Origin: Symbiodinium sp. CCMP2592
Lineage: Eukaryota; Sar; Dinophyceae; Suessiales; Symbiodiniaceae
Length of the DNA stretch: 64,000 nucleotides
Reading direction: 5' to 3'
Assembly (NCBI GenBank): GCA_905221615.1
Contig: CAJNDT010000580.1
Span: 815,511-879,510 of the forward strand
Shown here: in pieces, positions 1 through 10,814 of the stretch
Layout: each line of letters starts with the position of its first letter
Position numbering within the stretch: position 1 is the first letter of the stretch
Position numbers and translations under genes: made by a program
The notes under the pieces: model-generated
What the model was told of the DNA's origin: nothing
The model's database searches: none
The model's input: only the letters and a program-made list of their open reading frames with translations

Positions 1-909
1 AGACGGAATGGACTGAGCATTCAAACCTCCTGGATTCATTGACTCGAACAGACATCTAGCACCCTGGGGGATTATGTTCGGCATTGAGAACATGGGCGCT
101 TGAGGAGCTTTGGGGACAACAGAGGGACCTGCAGGGGTGCTTGGAGCAGGCACTGGCTGACTCTTTGGAGTAGCTGGGTTGTACTGATCCAAGACCTTCT
201 CTAGTGCAGTTTCCGCAGAATCCAACCTGTCCTGAAGCTCTTCGTTCTGTTCCCTACATACAGCAAGGGACGCCTCATACTCTTCTTTCTGCCTGTTCCT
301 AAACAACTCAAAGTGTGCTTGGAACTGTTCAACCATGACTTCCTGGGAATTCTCGACGTGCCGTCTCGCCTGTTCTTCGAGGTTCTGTGCAAAGCGTGAT
401 TCCGCCAGATGTTGATCCAATGCGTCTGTGATTCGGCTTTGTTGAAGTTCCGCTAGCTCTTGACGCAACCTTTGATCTTCGTCATAGGAATGCGCCTGAC
501 TTAAAGTCATTTCCGACAACAGGAGCCTTTCGCGATTTGCCGCCTTGAACTCGCTTTGTGCCAAGGCTGCTTGCAATTCTGCCACCACTTCAAGGTGGTT
601 TCGTTCTGCTCTGTGCTCCAAGTCAGCTGTGTGAATTGCGGATGCTTCTTGATAGGTCAGCATGTGTTGCCTGTGTCTAGCTTCTGCCTGAGCCTCTAGT
701 TCTCCGACTTCCAGTCTGATCTGGTTAACGTGTACTTCGACACTATACTGTGGTGCGAAGACGTTGAATTGTTGGACTGAGGCTGGTGCCGGGAAAACTA
801 AGCCGGGGGCGCCGCTCCCTGTATGGCCACCCGTGACCGGGGGCTGTAAAGGGTTCACGGTGCTTGTAACTGTATCCATACTTGCAGGAATAAGTTCCGG
901 TTCGCTCAT
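1..909 (-). mobile_element. gag-like start of a putative copia-type retroelement ORF
   Basis: An open frame of 303 codons starts at the ATG at 907-909 and runs off the left edge. The N-terminal 50 residues are Pro/Gly/Ser-rich (begins MSEPELIPAS). Roughly residues 60-240 are a long Glu/Gln/Ala/Arg-rich predicted coiled coil, followed by a Pro-rich linker. No protease, integrase or reverse transcriptase part is inside the window. I assign it to the copia-like elements that are abundant in dinoflagellates by inference from this layout only; a host coiled-coil protein is the alternative. It looks whole as far as it is visible and has no telomere-like filler, which suggests a fairly recent insertion. 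It lies downstream of the first exon at 1232-1309, so it may sit inside a host intron. Confidence 0.45.
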
Positions 910-1231
910 GCGCTGATTGATTGTATTGTAACCAACCAGTTGTGACCAGGCCGTAGGCTATACGGCTGATAACCTATAGTTGTTGTAAACCACTGCACAC
1001 ACGCACTGATAATAACCCGTCCAAGTGTTAGCAAGTAGCGCACGATACCATTAGGTAGCTACACCTTTTTCCTGCTAGAGCACTTGTGCCACAATGCCGT
1101 ACACACAACATGATACTTCACACGTGCACAAATTACACTGAACCCTAAACTGACTCTGAACCCCAAGCCGTCTGACCCTCAAGACTGAAAACACCACACC
1201 CCGAGCCCCCCCACCCACGGTAAACCCCCAC

Positions 1232-1309
1232 CTCCGCGGAGAGTTCAGCAAGGGCAGGGAGAGGCACGGCGTCCGCACCGGCCGTGGGAGCAGAGGCACC
1301 CGAGCCCAT
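1232..1309 (-). CDS. first exon of an unrecognised gene (MGSGAS start)
   Basis: ATG at 1307-1309 opens 26 codons (MGSGASAPTAGADAVPLPAL, then AELSAE) that end in phase 0 at a GT donor read as GCGGAG|GTGGGG. A Gly at position 2 followed by small residues and Ser at position 6 is the usual shape of an N-myristoylation signal, so a membrane-anchored protein is possible (inference). The gene continues left, through or past the gag-like element, out of the window. The product is not recognisable from this exon alone. Confidence 0.5.
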
Positions 1310-2077
1310 TTTTGCAAACTTCGGACTTCGAGAGCAACAACCCGAGCGGGAGTCTATTTAGAGCCTGAGAGCCAAACTGCGGTTTTCGCGTTATAAGGGC
1401 TTTTGTGGTTTAAGGGCGAGGGTTTGGAATGTTGAATTGCGGAACTTGGGTTGGAGTTTTCGGGCTCGTGAAGACTGGGATCTACTGCTTTCGGGTTGGG
1501 CTGGAGCTCGTGGGATCTTGCTGACAAAAAGCAATAGGGTAGAGGTTCAAAAGGAAGGCCAGGCAAGATGGAGCGAACCGGAACCACCGGTGAAGATCTC
1601 CTAACAAAATAGTAAAACTTATATGTGTATATACATATGTACTAAACATATGTACATGCATATATGCATATGCAAACACCGTGAATAGTGGCATGCTTTA
1701 GGTTAAGTACTGATATGAGTGCAGCAAATCCACATATTGCTTATAGCAGGATTGCCAGCATGGTCTGGCAGGGTATTTTAGGTTGTACACTCTGTTGCAA
1801 CAGCGCCCATCCCCATAAACCCTTAGCCCTAGACCTGGAACCGAAATATCTCTGTTCCGTCGAACCTCTGCAGAGGGTGCCGTCCCCTGCTCTTGGCTGA
1901 CCTCAAGGAGCTTGATTTACGGTGAGAAAGGTTTGGCAATCGGGTCCTTAGGGCATCAATTTCGTAAATTGGGGCGTAGGGCTTTGGTGTGTTTGGAATT
2001 CTGGCTTTCAGGGTTTGGGGTTTAGGCCAGGGATTCAGGGTTTAGTCTTCTAGGGGGTACGGGATACTGATATTTAC
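1310..2077. other. spacer or intron, no gene seen
   Basis: Short runs of TTTAGGG-like and CCCTAAA-like degenerate sequence, a small TA/CA-rich patch near 1618-1680, and no open segment with believable splice ends. Short ORFs on both strands here look like chance. Confidence 0.5.
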
Positions 2078-2191
2078 AGCAGCACGAACCATTTTCCACA
2101 TGTCTTGCACAGGGGAAGCTTCGCACCATGTCTCCCAAACCGGATTCGGCCATGGAAGCGTGTTAAGTCGGCAGATGGCTTCTTCTAAACC
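2078..2191 (-). CDS. internal exon, tryptophan-rich
   Basis: 38 codons in phase 0-0 between an AG|G acceptor (TGCAAG|GGT) and a GT donor (GCTGCT|GTAAAT). The peptide starts GLEEAICRLNTLPWPNPVWE and has four Trp. Coding-like composition and clean ends support it. It is phase-compatible with the exon at 2920-3053 upstream on the same strand. Family not recognised. Confidence 0.45.
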
Positions 2192-2919
2192 CTTGCATGC
2201 ATGTCAGCTGATCTCGTTTGTTTCGGCTTCCAGTCAGTCAACCCTTGGATCTCTTCAAAGCCAGAAAAAGAATAGAGGTAAGACGCTCCCAAGGGTTCAG
2301 CACAGACCTTTACGGATCCTCTGAACCCTGAAGCCCGAACCTACTCCGTGAAACCACAAAAAAAATCCCAAGCAGCAAAGGCACCTCACTAGCGAAGTGG
2401 CCGTGAGCGGGAAGCAAACCTTTCCTTAGTCTGCAAGCCGATCGCACATTGAGGGTGCAGCTCGTTAGATGATAGGGTATTACGGCTTTGCGCATAGCGG
2501 TTTAGGGGTGTGGAGATTTTAGCTGTTCACTTCTCGAGCTGGGATTTCGGATGTCAGGCTTAAGTTTGCGCGAGCTGGGTTTTGATGTCTCACCATTTGC
2601 CACGTTGGGGTTCAGGCGCACGTGGCGTGGCCGGCGCAAGCCCACAACCACCAAGCTGCATGCATAGCTGTGTGACCAACAGGGGACCCCAACAGGAGAA
2701 CTCTGAGTCTCACAACGGGGTTTAAAGGTTTCGGTGTTTGGGGGTTCGGGGTTCAGGATTTTGCTGCGAAATGCGCAAATTGGCAAAGGCAGCAACCCTT
2801 TGTGGATCTGCCTTGTCTGTCGCCGGGGACTACAGAAGCGCAATGAAACCTTCGACTCTACTGGGAACCCTGAACTGCCATAAAACCCCAGGTCTTTCAG
2901 CCCTGGCCCTTGACCCCAC

Positions 2920-3053
2920 CAGCCAAGCTTCGAGACGCGGCAAGCATCGACGTAACGTGGGTCGGACTTCAAGCGGGCCACCTTGCACACGGCTTACAGC
3001 CCAAAAAATGCCAGACTTGCGTAAGTCTTCCCGAATAACGGTGCACCAGAGCC
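2920..3053 (-). CDS. internal exon of the same unrecognised gene
   Basis: Frame of 44 codons after two entry bases, from acceptor CACCTCAG|GG to donor TTGGCTG|GTGGGG. The peptide includes TVIREDLRKSGIFWAVSRVQ. It ends in phase 0, which matches the start of the exon at 2078-2191. A plus-strand ORF over the same bases (2738-3193) contains telomere-like filler at its start and is judged a shadow. Confidence 0.4.
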
Positions 3054-3104
3054 CTGAGGTGCCAACTGAATCCTCAAACCCGAACGGCTTCAGTCAGGGA
3101 GGAA

Positions 3105-3175
3105 GGCCCGCCTCCTTGCCAATGGCTGCGCGCTCCTGCAGGTATGAAGCAAGTACCCGGTCGACGCCAGACGGT
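3105..3175 (-). CDS. probable short exon, helical
   Basis: Minus-strand frame reading RVLASYLQERAAIGKEAGLP. A good acceptor, CTTCATACCTGCAG|GAG, falls inside it, so the real exon may be only the ERAAIGKEA part. No family assigned. Confidence 0.3.
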
Positions 3176-3449
3176 GTAGGGTGTGACGCATAGGAGAGGT
3201 TGCAATGTGCAGCCAGCTGAGCAGGGGACCAAAAGACAAACTCCCGTGCTGCTGAACCCACAAAAGACATAATCGTGCATTGGGTGTGGTCTTTAGGTTC
3301 AGGGTACTTCTGATCAGACAATGTCTTAATGACTGCAGAACCAACCTGTCTACCCACATTGCTATGCTTAAGGTCTCATACTTGCATTACGTATAGAGGC
3401 ATGAATGGTCAGGCGTCTGGCGTTCCCAGCCCGCTCCCAATGGTATGGT

Positions 3450-3566
3450 CTGATAGGGGTGGGGCGGGCTGGCTGGCTTGCGCGGAAAGGGGTTGGGGCC
3501 GTTGGAGCTGCCATTGGATGGTGGGGCGGTGCTGGCGGCCAGGCTCGCGCGCAAGCTCTTCGCAAG
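3450..3566 (-). CDS. possible exon, Ser/Pro/Asn-rich linker
   Basis: Minus-strand open segment with a low-complexity peptide (LAKSLRASLAASTAPPSNGS...). It is free of telomere-like filler, unlike its flanks. Splice ends are not clear. Confidence 0.25.
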
Positions 3567-4033
3567 CAAGCCGTAAACCCTATAACGCAGTGCGTGCCCC
3601 TGCTTTGAGCAACCTCAGCTTGTTCTTAAAACGCTACACCCAACCCCAAACCCCACCTAACTGCAGGCTCTAAGCCGAAAGCAGAGCATACACCGCAAAT
3701 CCTCCCTAAGCCCTTGTCGACTCGAAGCCTTATACCTTGTAACCGTAAACCCGAAACTTAAAAGCTTAAGCTACACCCTAAACCCCAAAACCCCACAACC
3801 ACCCCACAGGGAGAAGAGGAACCCCACACCCCACACCACAGGGGAGGGGGGCCCCACCCTATATCGGGACCATTGACCTTTGGGGGGGAGGGGCTGCGGA
3901 GCGCGTGACCATGAATACACTCGCATATGGTGTAGAGCCTAGGCTTCAAGTAGGCAGCCCAAGCCTTCAAGCTCTTCGCCCTTCATACCCCCTAAAGCAC
4001 CCCCAAACCCTAAGCCCGGACCCCAAACGCAGC

Positions 4034-4095
4034 TCCTTCTGATGGTCTTTGCCGTGCAGCTCGACGGCATCACTTTCCAACTTCTCGATTTGCGC
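4034..4095 (-). CDS. coiled-coil exon
   Basis: Reads AQIEKLESDAVELHGKDHQK after acceptor CCTTGAAG|GCG; a GC donor (AAGGA|GCTGCG) is the best 3' end. Heptad-like Leu/Ile spacing indicates a coiled coil. It belongs with the exon near 5075-5127 by composition. Confidence 0.45.
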
Positions 4096-4645
4096 CTTCA
4101 AGGTTGGAGGCTCAGTGCGTTAGAGTCTCGGTGCCTGCTTTCGGGCCCGGGGCTAAGGAATTTCAGGTTTTGCGGCCCATGGCTCAGGTCTAGAGGTAAA
4201 TCTTCAGACCTCCTTGATGCAGTGGTGCAAGGCTTATGATATGAACGGCTTACGACCCACGGTTTCAGGATCGCAGCTTCAAGGTTCAAGTTTGGCGTCG
4301 AACACCAAACACTCATGCAAAGCCCCACAGAAGAAAGTAATTAGACAAACCCCACGGAAGAACGGGCTTAGGCAACCCTAATTTCTACTGCAAAGCCGAA
4401 ATCCTCAAACCTTCCCACTCTCAGCCTTCAACAACAGCCTCCGGGCCCTCCAACCAGGGCTTCGTGAACTGTTATACCTTACAAACCTTAAGTAGACATC
4501 ATACTGGAAGCCGGAAACCCCGGAACCTCAACATATCTTCAATACTCACAGCCATAAAGCCTTCATGATGCATATACGCATCACTCTCGCGAGATTCATC
4601 CTAGACCCCAAACCCGAAGCCAATGCGAATGACAACAACGCCCAC

Positions 4646-4674
4646 CTCCATCTTCGACTTGAAGTCCTGGGCAC
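4646..4674 (-). CDS. 29-nt micro-exon
   Basis: A pyrimidine-rich acceptor (TTTCTTCCCTTCCGAG|GTG) and a GT donor (ATGGAG|GTGGGC) enclose 29 nt. In the frame that fits it reads AQDFKSKME. The tiny size matches the exon at 5357-5385, which is also 29 nt. Confidence 0.35.
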
Positions 4675-4957
4675 CTCGGAAGGGAAGAAATGCCGGAAAA
4701 GTCTTAGGGTTTAGGGTTTAGGGTGGTATAGGTGAAGTACAGGATGTGTAATATAGCGGGCCGTAATATTTGGAATGGGGCTTATGGTATACACACATCG
4801 CAGGTGGGGGTCTCGGTTTAGGCACTAAATTAAGATGTCTGGGGCATGATGCCTTGGTTCCCCCGAAGGAAATGCCACTCTGATAACATAAGGACTCTTT
4901 GCCAAACGGACCTTCAGACGACATGTGGCTTTTGTTGCAGAACCTGCGTCCAACAAG

Positions 4958-5060
4958 TGGGTGGTTGTCAAAATTAGGGTCCCTTTTTGGGTCCTTATTA
5001 TAGTACGGCACCTAATATTTAGGGTACCCAAAAAGGGACCATAATTTTGACAACCACCCA
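4958..5060. repeat. MITE-like hairpin, family 1
   Basis: Imperfect inverted repeat. The left arm begins TGGGTGGTTGTCAAAATTA and the right arm ends TAATTTTGACAACCACCCA. Arms are about 37-40 bp with a loop of about 25 bp. No coding capacity, and no clear target-site duplication. Probably a non-autonomous DNA transposon. Confidence 0.65.
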
Positions 5061-5074
5061 AGTAGGTTCAAGAG

Positions 5075-5127
5075 AGCCCGTCAATTCAGCCGTGCTGCTT
5101 TCGCCCTTGAGGCTGGTCACCTTCTTC
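5075..5127 (-). CDS. coiled-coil exon
   Basis: Reads KKVTSLKGESSTAELTGSLE after acceptor CGGCTGAG|G. Charged and Leu-rich like the exon at 4034-4095. The 3' end is uncertain; a GC donor is possible. Confidence 0.4.
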
Positions 5128-5356
5128 CTCAGCCGCAGACGGCTTAGGGTTTAGGGTTTAAGGTTTTTGGGTTTTTGAGATTCGGCAAAAGGATTCAGGC
5201 TTTGTGAATTAAGACTTCGATTTTGGAGTTTCGGCAGTAAGTGGGGTTTCAGATAAAGGTTTCGAGATTAAGAAAAATGTTGTTTTTGGAGGTGGCACTT
5301 TAGGCTTTAAAGGCGTTAAAGTTTGTGGCTTCGAATTTGGGTCTTACTAGGCTTGC

Positions 5357-5385
5357 GGGCCAGCATCGCATCCTCAATTTCGAAC
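5357..5385 (-). CDS. 29-nt micro-exon
   Basis: Acceptor TTCTCGCAG|G and GC donor GGCCC|GCAAGC enclose FEIEDAMLA plus split codons. Same length as the micro-exon at 4646-4674. Confidence 0.3.
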
Positions 5386-6213
5386 CTGCGAGAATTTGAA
5401 CGCCATATGAAAGCAATTATCTCAACATGTTCGTGTTCCAGGAGCTCTTACATGGAGCTCTTGCCCGCATAAAGCACCAGGGCCGCCCGACTTCAGTTCC
5501 GAATCCGACCGGATCATTCTAGTAGCGGCTACTATGAAGACGCAGAATGCCCTTGCTTGGCCATAATACGTCGTGTACCAACGATGAATCCCCTCACCGC
5601 TCAAGGACCGTGGCTGAGTTCCACTAGTGACACTAGTGCCTAGTGCCAGCCAGCTGCACCATGTTGCCGACGGCGCTGGTGATCCTCAGCAAAGGCGACG
5701 CCCTGAACTCCCAAAGACTTATGCCCAACCCACTTTCAATTCCTGAAACCCCAGTTCTGAGAGGAAGGAGCTGAAGTATGCCCAAGGCTTTGGGTTTGGG
5801 GCAGACTTTCGGATTGGTGGAATGGCAGCACCCTCCACGTGCCATGCTGGGACTTATCAGGCTGTAATTTGAGCTTTAGGGCTCTGTTGAGGTGCAGCGT
5901 TCTGGGTAGGGTTCTCCTCGGCGCTCCCCTTGTCGCCTGGGGTTTGCCGGGGATAACAACAGATTTTTTTCGAAAAACGAACCCAGCAAGCACGGGAGCC
6001 CCTATCCTGTTACCGACACAACCATGCTAATGACGACGATGAGTACCATCACCGCTGTCACCACGTCAGCATCATCAGCAGCAGCATCGGAAGTCCCGTG
6101 CCACTGGTTCGCAGGCACGGCTAACACGAGTAAGACAGCGACAGAATGTGTTGAAAATCTCGACTGAGACTTTCAAGAACCGCCCAGGGCCGCGGCTGTT
6201 CCATTCTGTTCAC

Positions 6214-6279
6214 GCGGGCGGACGGGGGCGAAGGCAGCGAACCCAGGGGATCGGCAAACAGCCTCTGCAGACCGTCCAT
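6214..6279 (-). CDS. possible first exon
   Basis: ATG at 6277-6279 opens 22 codons (MDGLQRLFADPLGSLPSPPS, then AR) ending in phase 0 at the GT donor CCCGC|GTGAAC. No in-frame ATG upstream. Product unknown. Confidence 0.4.
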
Positions 6280-6339
6280 TGTGCTTTGATGACCTAAATG
6301 CTGCTATCGACCCTGTGGTTGTTGACTCTGCCATCATGC

Positions 6340-6465
6340 CTGTGATGATGGTAGCGAGAACGATGATGATGTTGATAGCGATGACTGATGACCATGACGG
6401 CCATGATCATCATGATCATCATTATCATGATAACTAAGATGATCCTGATGACTATGATGACCTTT
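6340..6465. repeat. GAT/ATC microsatellite
   Basis: Imperfect GATGAT / ATCATC runs in both orientations. No gene. Confidence 0.7.
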
Positions 6466-9400
6466 TTGGTATCATGCCTCGCTCTTGTTCTATATCATTC
6501 CATGGTTTTGGGCCGTAGACTGGATGCTCTGAGGTTGAGAAAGCAAGATGCAAGGCGCTGAGAAGTGCGCTCCTCCTAAACCTCCTAAACCCTAAACCCC
6601 AAACCCCTAAACCCCAAACCGGCTTGTAAGAACCAGGAAACTCCAAAGTCTCAGCCCCGAGATCGGGCCGCAGCGTAAGCTCAGGATGGACCTTTTGAGG
6701 CTGCGACTTTTAGCGAACCTCTGCCAGCCTGCATGAACTTGAGAAATCTGAGAAACCAATGAAGCCAAAAACAGTGGAACCGTGAACCCTACATGAATGA
6801 CGCTAAACCTTGAATTCTACCCTCAAACCCTGAACCTTGAACCCTAGAACTGGAATACTTCAGCCCGTCCCCCTTTGCCGAACCAAGTGGCAAGTCGCTA
6901 GGGAAGCTTCACAGCTCACGCTTGACAGAGCCGAAACACCCCGCCGTGGAGCCGTCAGGGAAGTTGGGGCTTGCAGCTGGCGGAATGCTTGGATGTAAGG
7001 TTTAAGACTTAGGTTTGGGGTTTGTAGGGTGTCGGAGGTTTAGGGTGTAGGGGACCCGACCACAAGGACCAAAAAAAGCGCAAGCCAGTGTTCCAAACGA
7101 GCTGTGCTTGTTGACTCAGACGACAGGGGATTGGGATGTACAGCTGGCGTCCTAGGGATCTTCGACTGCTGCTTTGTTCGCTTAGGATTTAAGGGTTTAG
7201 GGTTGAGGGTTTTGCAAAATTCGGTGTTTCTGTGACTGCGATGACATGTCAAGATTTTTTGCGAGGCTTGGGGAGTTGCTTTCGTGATGTTGGGAGCCCT
7301 CGACGGTCAACTGTTAACTCTTCCGCAGGTGTGCTTCTAACCCTACACTCTATCCCTGGAATCTTTTTGGCTCCGGTTCTGGGATTTCGGACCGAAGATG
7401 TCGGATGTGGGCTCCAGGCGTCCGAGGTTAGAGATTATGTAGAGCAAGTCAGCAAATCAAAACGGATCTGCTTCCGGCAGGGGAGGGGTTGCTGTGCCCC
7501 GTTCCGGCGGTAAAGCGCCGGCACCCTACTCCCCAATAACCCAAGGAAATGAAAGGGTTAAGTTTGGAACCTAAGAAATTTGAAAGTTGCTTACTGCTTG
7601 GGACCTAGATGAGTGAAAGGGATGTCATGACTAGCTATCCAGACCTCTGCATCCGCTGCTCCCTTTTTGAGTTCCTGCTGGGTGCGCATCGGCAGCAATC
7701 CCAGCGCACGTCACCTGAGCGGAAGAAACTTCGGCGATAGCATGCTCCGATGCGTGTCGTCACTCTTACACCCACCTTGAACCCTAAATCCTGAACCTTA
7801 AAGGCCTTAAAGCCACCAATTCTCAACCCTGAACCTTAAATCCGAAATCCAGAACGGCAAATATATACGCCTCCTCCCAAACGTTTGACCCTAAGCCGGA
7901 GTTCTCAACCCATACACCACAACCCGGAAACTTAGCTCTGCAATTTCTAAGTCCTTGTCTGTCCTCATCGCTTGAACACCAAGGCAAAACATAATCGCCC
8001 GTAAAGGAGGGATCCCACTCTTCAAGGTCTAATGTCTTGAGCTGCACAGGGGTAAGGTCGATGGTAGGGGGTTGAGGGCGGGTTTTTCTCTAGATAACTC
8101 TGGATGCTGCTTGCCTAGCTTGCCCTGAAACAGTGGCCATGCGACCTTCGTAAATTAGATTTAGTGCAAAGGTACATCCGACCAGATCCGCCCGCATGAA
8201 GGGTCCATGTGAACACTGATAGTCCGAGTTGAAGCATGTGACGTGATGCGACGTTTTGGCATTGTGCGTGCCAGGCTAACTTGTTTCACGATTCGGCTGA
8301 AGGTTTTGCATTTGATCTGAGCGCCGAGTCGGGTACAAGCCGTAAACCCAGTCATGTCAGATCCCACACTTAGACTTAGACTTAACGATCTGGAGAAACC
8401 AGTGGCCCAAAAGTATCAGAAAGCACCTCGACACGGATTAAGCACCTTCACCCGAAACAAGTTCTCAGCACGAAACCCTTAACTACGAACACGGAGAGCG
8501 CAAGAACCCCAACCCTAAACCCGTACATACAAACCCGAACCCCTAACCGGCCCTAACCCCAAAAACCGTAAACCTGAAGCTTCAAAACTTGAACCTTAAG
8601 CCTTAGTTCCTGAACCCAAAACGTAAACCTCACACCCTAAACCCGAAACTTCAGAGACCCCATCATTTGGGGCTCTGGCTTCGAACCTGCGTGGACGGTG
8701 TTCACAGGGCTTTAGGGCTCAAAATGTGTGTTTCAGGGTGTCCATGAGTCGGTTTTCATGGAGTCTTCAGGGTTTTGGGAGGGTCTTTAAAGGGAGATCG
8801 GGGTTTTTCTGGGCTTACTACCTAGACTTGTGAAAGACAGCCTTCTAAGAGGGGCTTTTTAGAAGGTTTAGAGGAGCACTGGGTTTTTTAGGGCTTTCGC
8901 TGTCTTCGTGGCTCGACAGTCTCGGGAGGGCTGCCTTGGGACGGCTCTTTTTGATAAGGGCCTCTTTCGATCTGCACAGTGCATCTCAAAAGCCCCCAAG
9001 GCGGTTTGGGGTTTAGGATCTTAGGGGGTTACAATAAAGATCCTTCATAAGCCTTCTACCTAGAGTAGGGCGTAGGGACTGGGCGATTGTTGTAAGTACT
9101 TGTGCGGAGGATGTTTGTGGAATGTTGTTGGTGGCACTGGGTGGAAATCGAAAAAGTCCCAGCGATGAGAGTTCGCTGCATCCTTCCATCAGATTAAGCT
9201 GATAAGCTCTCAGCAATGAGCTCTTCAAAGTGATGAAAAGCATAAAGCTGAAGCCGACGTCCCAACCCTGAACCCTGAAGACAGCTGTCTAACCTGAGTC
9301 TTAAGCTCCCAAAACCCTACACCGTGAACTGCGCAGCAAATGTTGATTTCCAGGGTCTCCTTCAAGCAAACAAGACTTTAAGGGTACTTGCATTTTGGGA

Positions 9401-9484
9401 GGCTTGCGCTGCGAGCTTCTTTCGGGCTTCAGGCACATCCATCCCTTACGCGTGGCCCTGAAAGCCCGTTGCCAGAAAACTCAC
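6466..9484. other. intron or spacer with weak exon candidates
   Basis: Mostly degenerate TTTAGGG/CCCTAAA filler. Weak minus-strand open segments lie near 7058-7170 (Ser-rich then hydrophobic, WLALFLVLV) and 7650-7745 (HAIAEVSSAQ before a GT donor). A 76-codon minus ORF at 9013-9243 and a 68-codon one at 8161-8367 have no clear splice ends. None is firm. Confidence 0.4.
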
Positions 9485-9530
9485 CCAAAAGCAATGCTCT
9501 TGCCTCGATCTCGCTTCCCTTTGCCCTTTC
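9485..9530 (-). CDS. Lys/Gly/Arg-rich exon
   Basis: 46 nt between a strong acceptor (CTTGGCTGCAG|GA) and a consensus donor (TTTTGG|GTGAGT). Reads KGKGKRDRGKSIAF. The plus-strand ORF over it (9395-9622) is a shadow. Basic low-complexity exons of this kind are common in dinoflagellate RNA- or DNA-binding proteins (general knowledge; function not inferable here). Confidence 0.5.
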
Positions 9531-10742
9531 CTGCAGCCAAGGGGCTGCGGCTTAGGAACGCCGTTTCAAGGCTTAGATATACAGGGCTCATGGTGCAGAG
9601 GGTTCAGGATCGGGGGATCTGAAAGTCTGGGACTGGGCCTCGAGGGGTTCAATGCATCAGACTTGTGACCTTCGGAAGCAGGTGCTGCAAGCAGGACCTT
9701 CTTGACTCCTATGAATACCGCAACTTCTCGATAAGCACCCTGTTACAAGCCCAAGAGGCTGCAAGCACAAGAAACCTCACTCAACACCAAACGCGCTAGT
9801 TGACGACAAGCTTTGCAAAGCCCAAGAGGAGCTGAGCGTCTGCGAGCTCAGGGGTGGAGAGGCTCTAAAGATGACCGAAAACTTGGAAATCCACGAAAGA
9901 ACGCTTGAAGGAACCCTACAAAAGGCTAGAGCACCCAGCTTCAAGCCTTTGTTCGTGTGCTGCGGTGGCGGCGGAAGGTCGTCGCCATTGCCGAGCCTTC
10001 CCCGCGGTTGCCGAGGCTCCCATAACATGCTGCAACGTACGGTAGTATACACGATGCGCAAAATGTACTACGATAGACTGTAATATACGGCCATATACTA
10101 ATGTAATGCCATTTACCTGATATCCTATCTCATGGACTACAGTAGGCTGGCAGACTGTCATCTACACCGAAAGAGAAGCCCGCATCCTAAACCTCATAGA
10201 CATAAAAATAAGTATGATGATCAGACCAACAGTAGCACACAACCATAAATAAGAAAATGATGACAATGAGACTAATAACAACAGTAACACGTACGATGTA
10301 TGTAGAGTCATGCATACGTAACAACACTAGTGGAAGGAGAAAGAAGTCCACTCAGCCGGGGAGCTCTTCGCGCGGTGCTGGGCCCAAGCCCAAACGGATC
10401 AGCGCCTTCCAAAAGCCGGGGCTTCCGGTGATCCGGGGGGAGTTGGAGGCTTAGGGGTAAAGGGTTAAGGGCTTTGAGTTTAGGGTTTAGGGTTCAGGGG
10501 TTTAGGGGTTCGGGGGTTTAGGAGCTAGCTCTTCAAAGTAAGGTTGAGGAATATTGGTTGTTAGAAAATTTACACGAACAGCGTTTCTGCGAGATTTCAA
10601 AGATCTATAACATTGTACGGGGCTTTGTTAAGGGCTTGGATAGTGCTTCAGAAACGAAAGACGAGTGGTTCTGAGACCGCAGTCTAGGAATGTACACACT
10701 TGCGAAAGGCTGGGTGGTGGAGAATTTATATAACAGAAATTC

Positions 10743-10814
10743 CTGGCGCAGGGCCTGCATCGCTGCCCGCTTGACTTCGCGATCTGGGTCCTGCAAGCAT
10801 CTCAAAGCCGTGCT
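10743..10814 (-). CDS. HEAT gene exon with a whole repeat
   Basis: 24 codons, STALRCLQDPDREVKRAAMQ then ALRQ, in phase 0 from acceptor CTATTTCCAG|AGC. The 3' end falls at CGCCAG|GAATTT, which would be a GA donor, or the exon is longer. At least one exon is missing between this and 12181-12219, because the phases differ. Confidence 0.5.

Noticed and set aside
1041-1050. TGGTATCGTG on the minus strand as a copia-type primer-binding site
   Set aside because: Only the first seven bases match the usual initiator-tRNA site and no LTR edge could be placed next to it.
8660-8740. tRNA-like T-loop (GGTTCGAAGCC on the minus strand)
   Set aside because: The five-base T stem does not pair and no D-arm or acceptor stem can be built.
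9871-10083. Plus-strand coiled-coil-like ORF (MTENLEIHERTLEGTLQK)
   Set aside because: Opposite to the local gene direction and without a good acceptor and donor; a minus frame is equally open. Not decided, so not listed.
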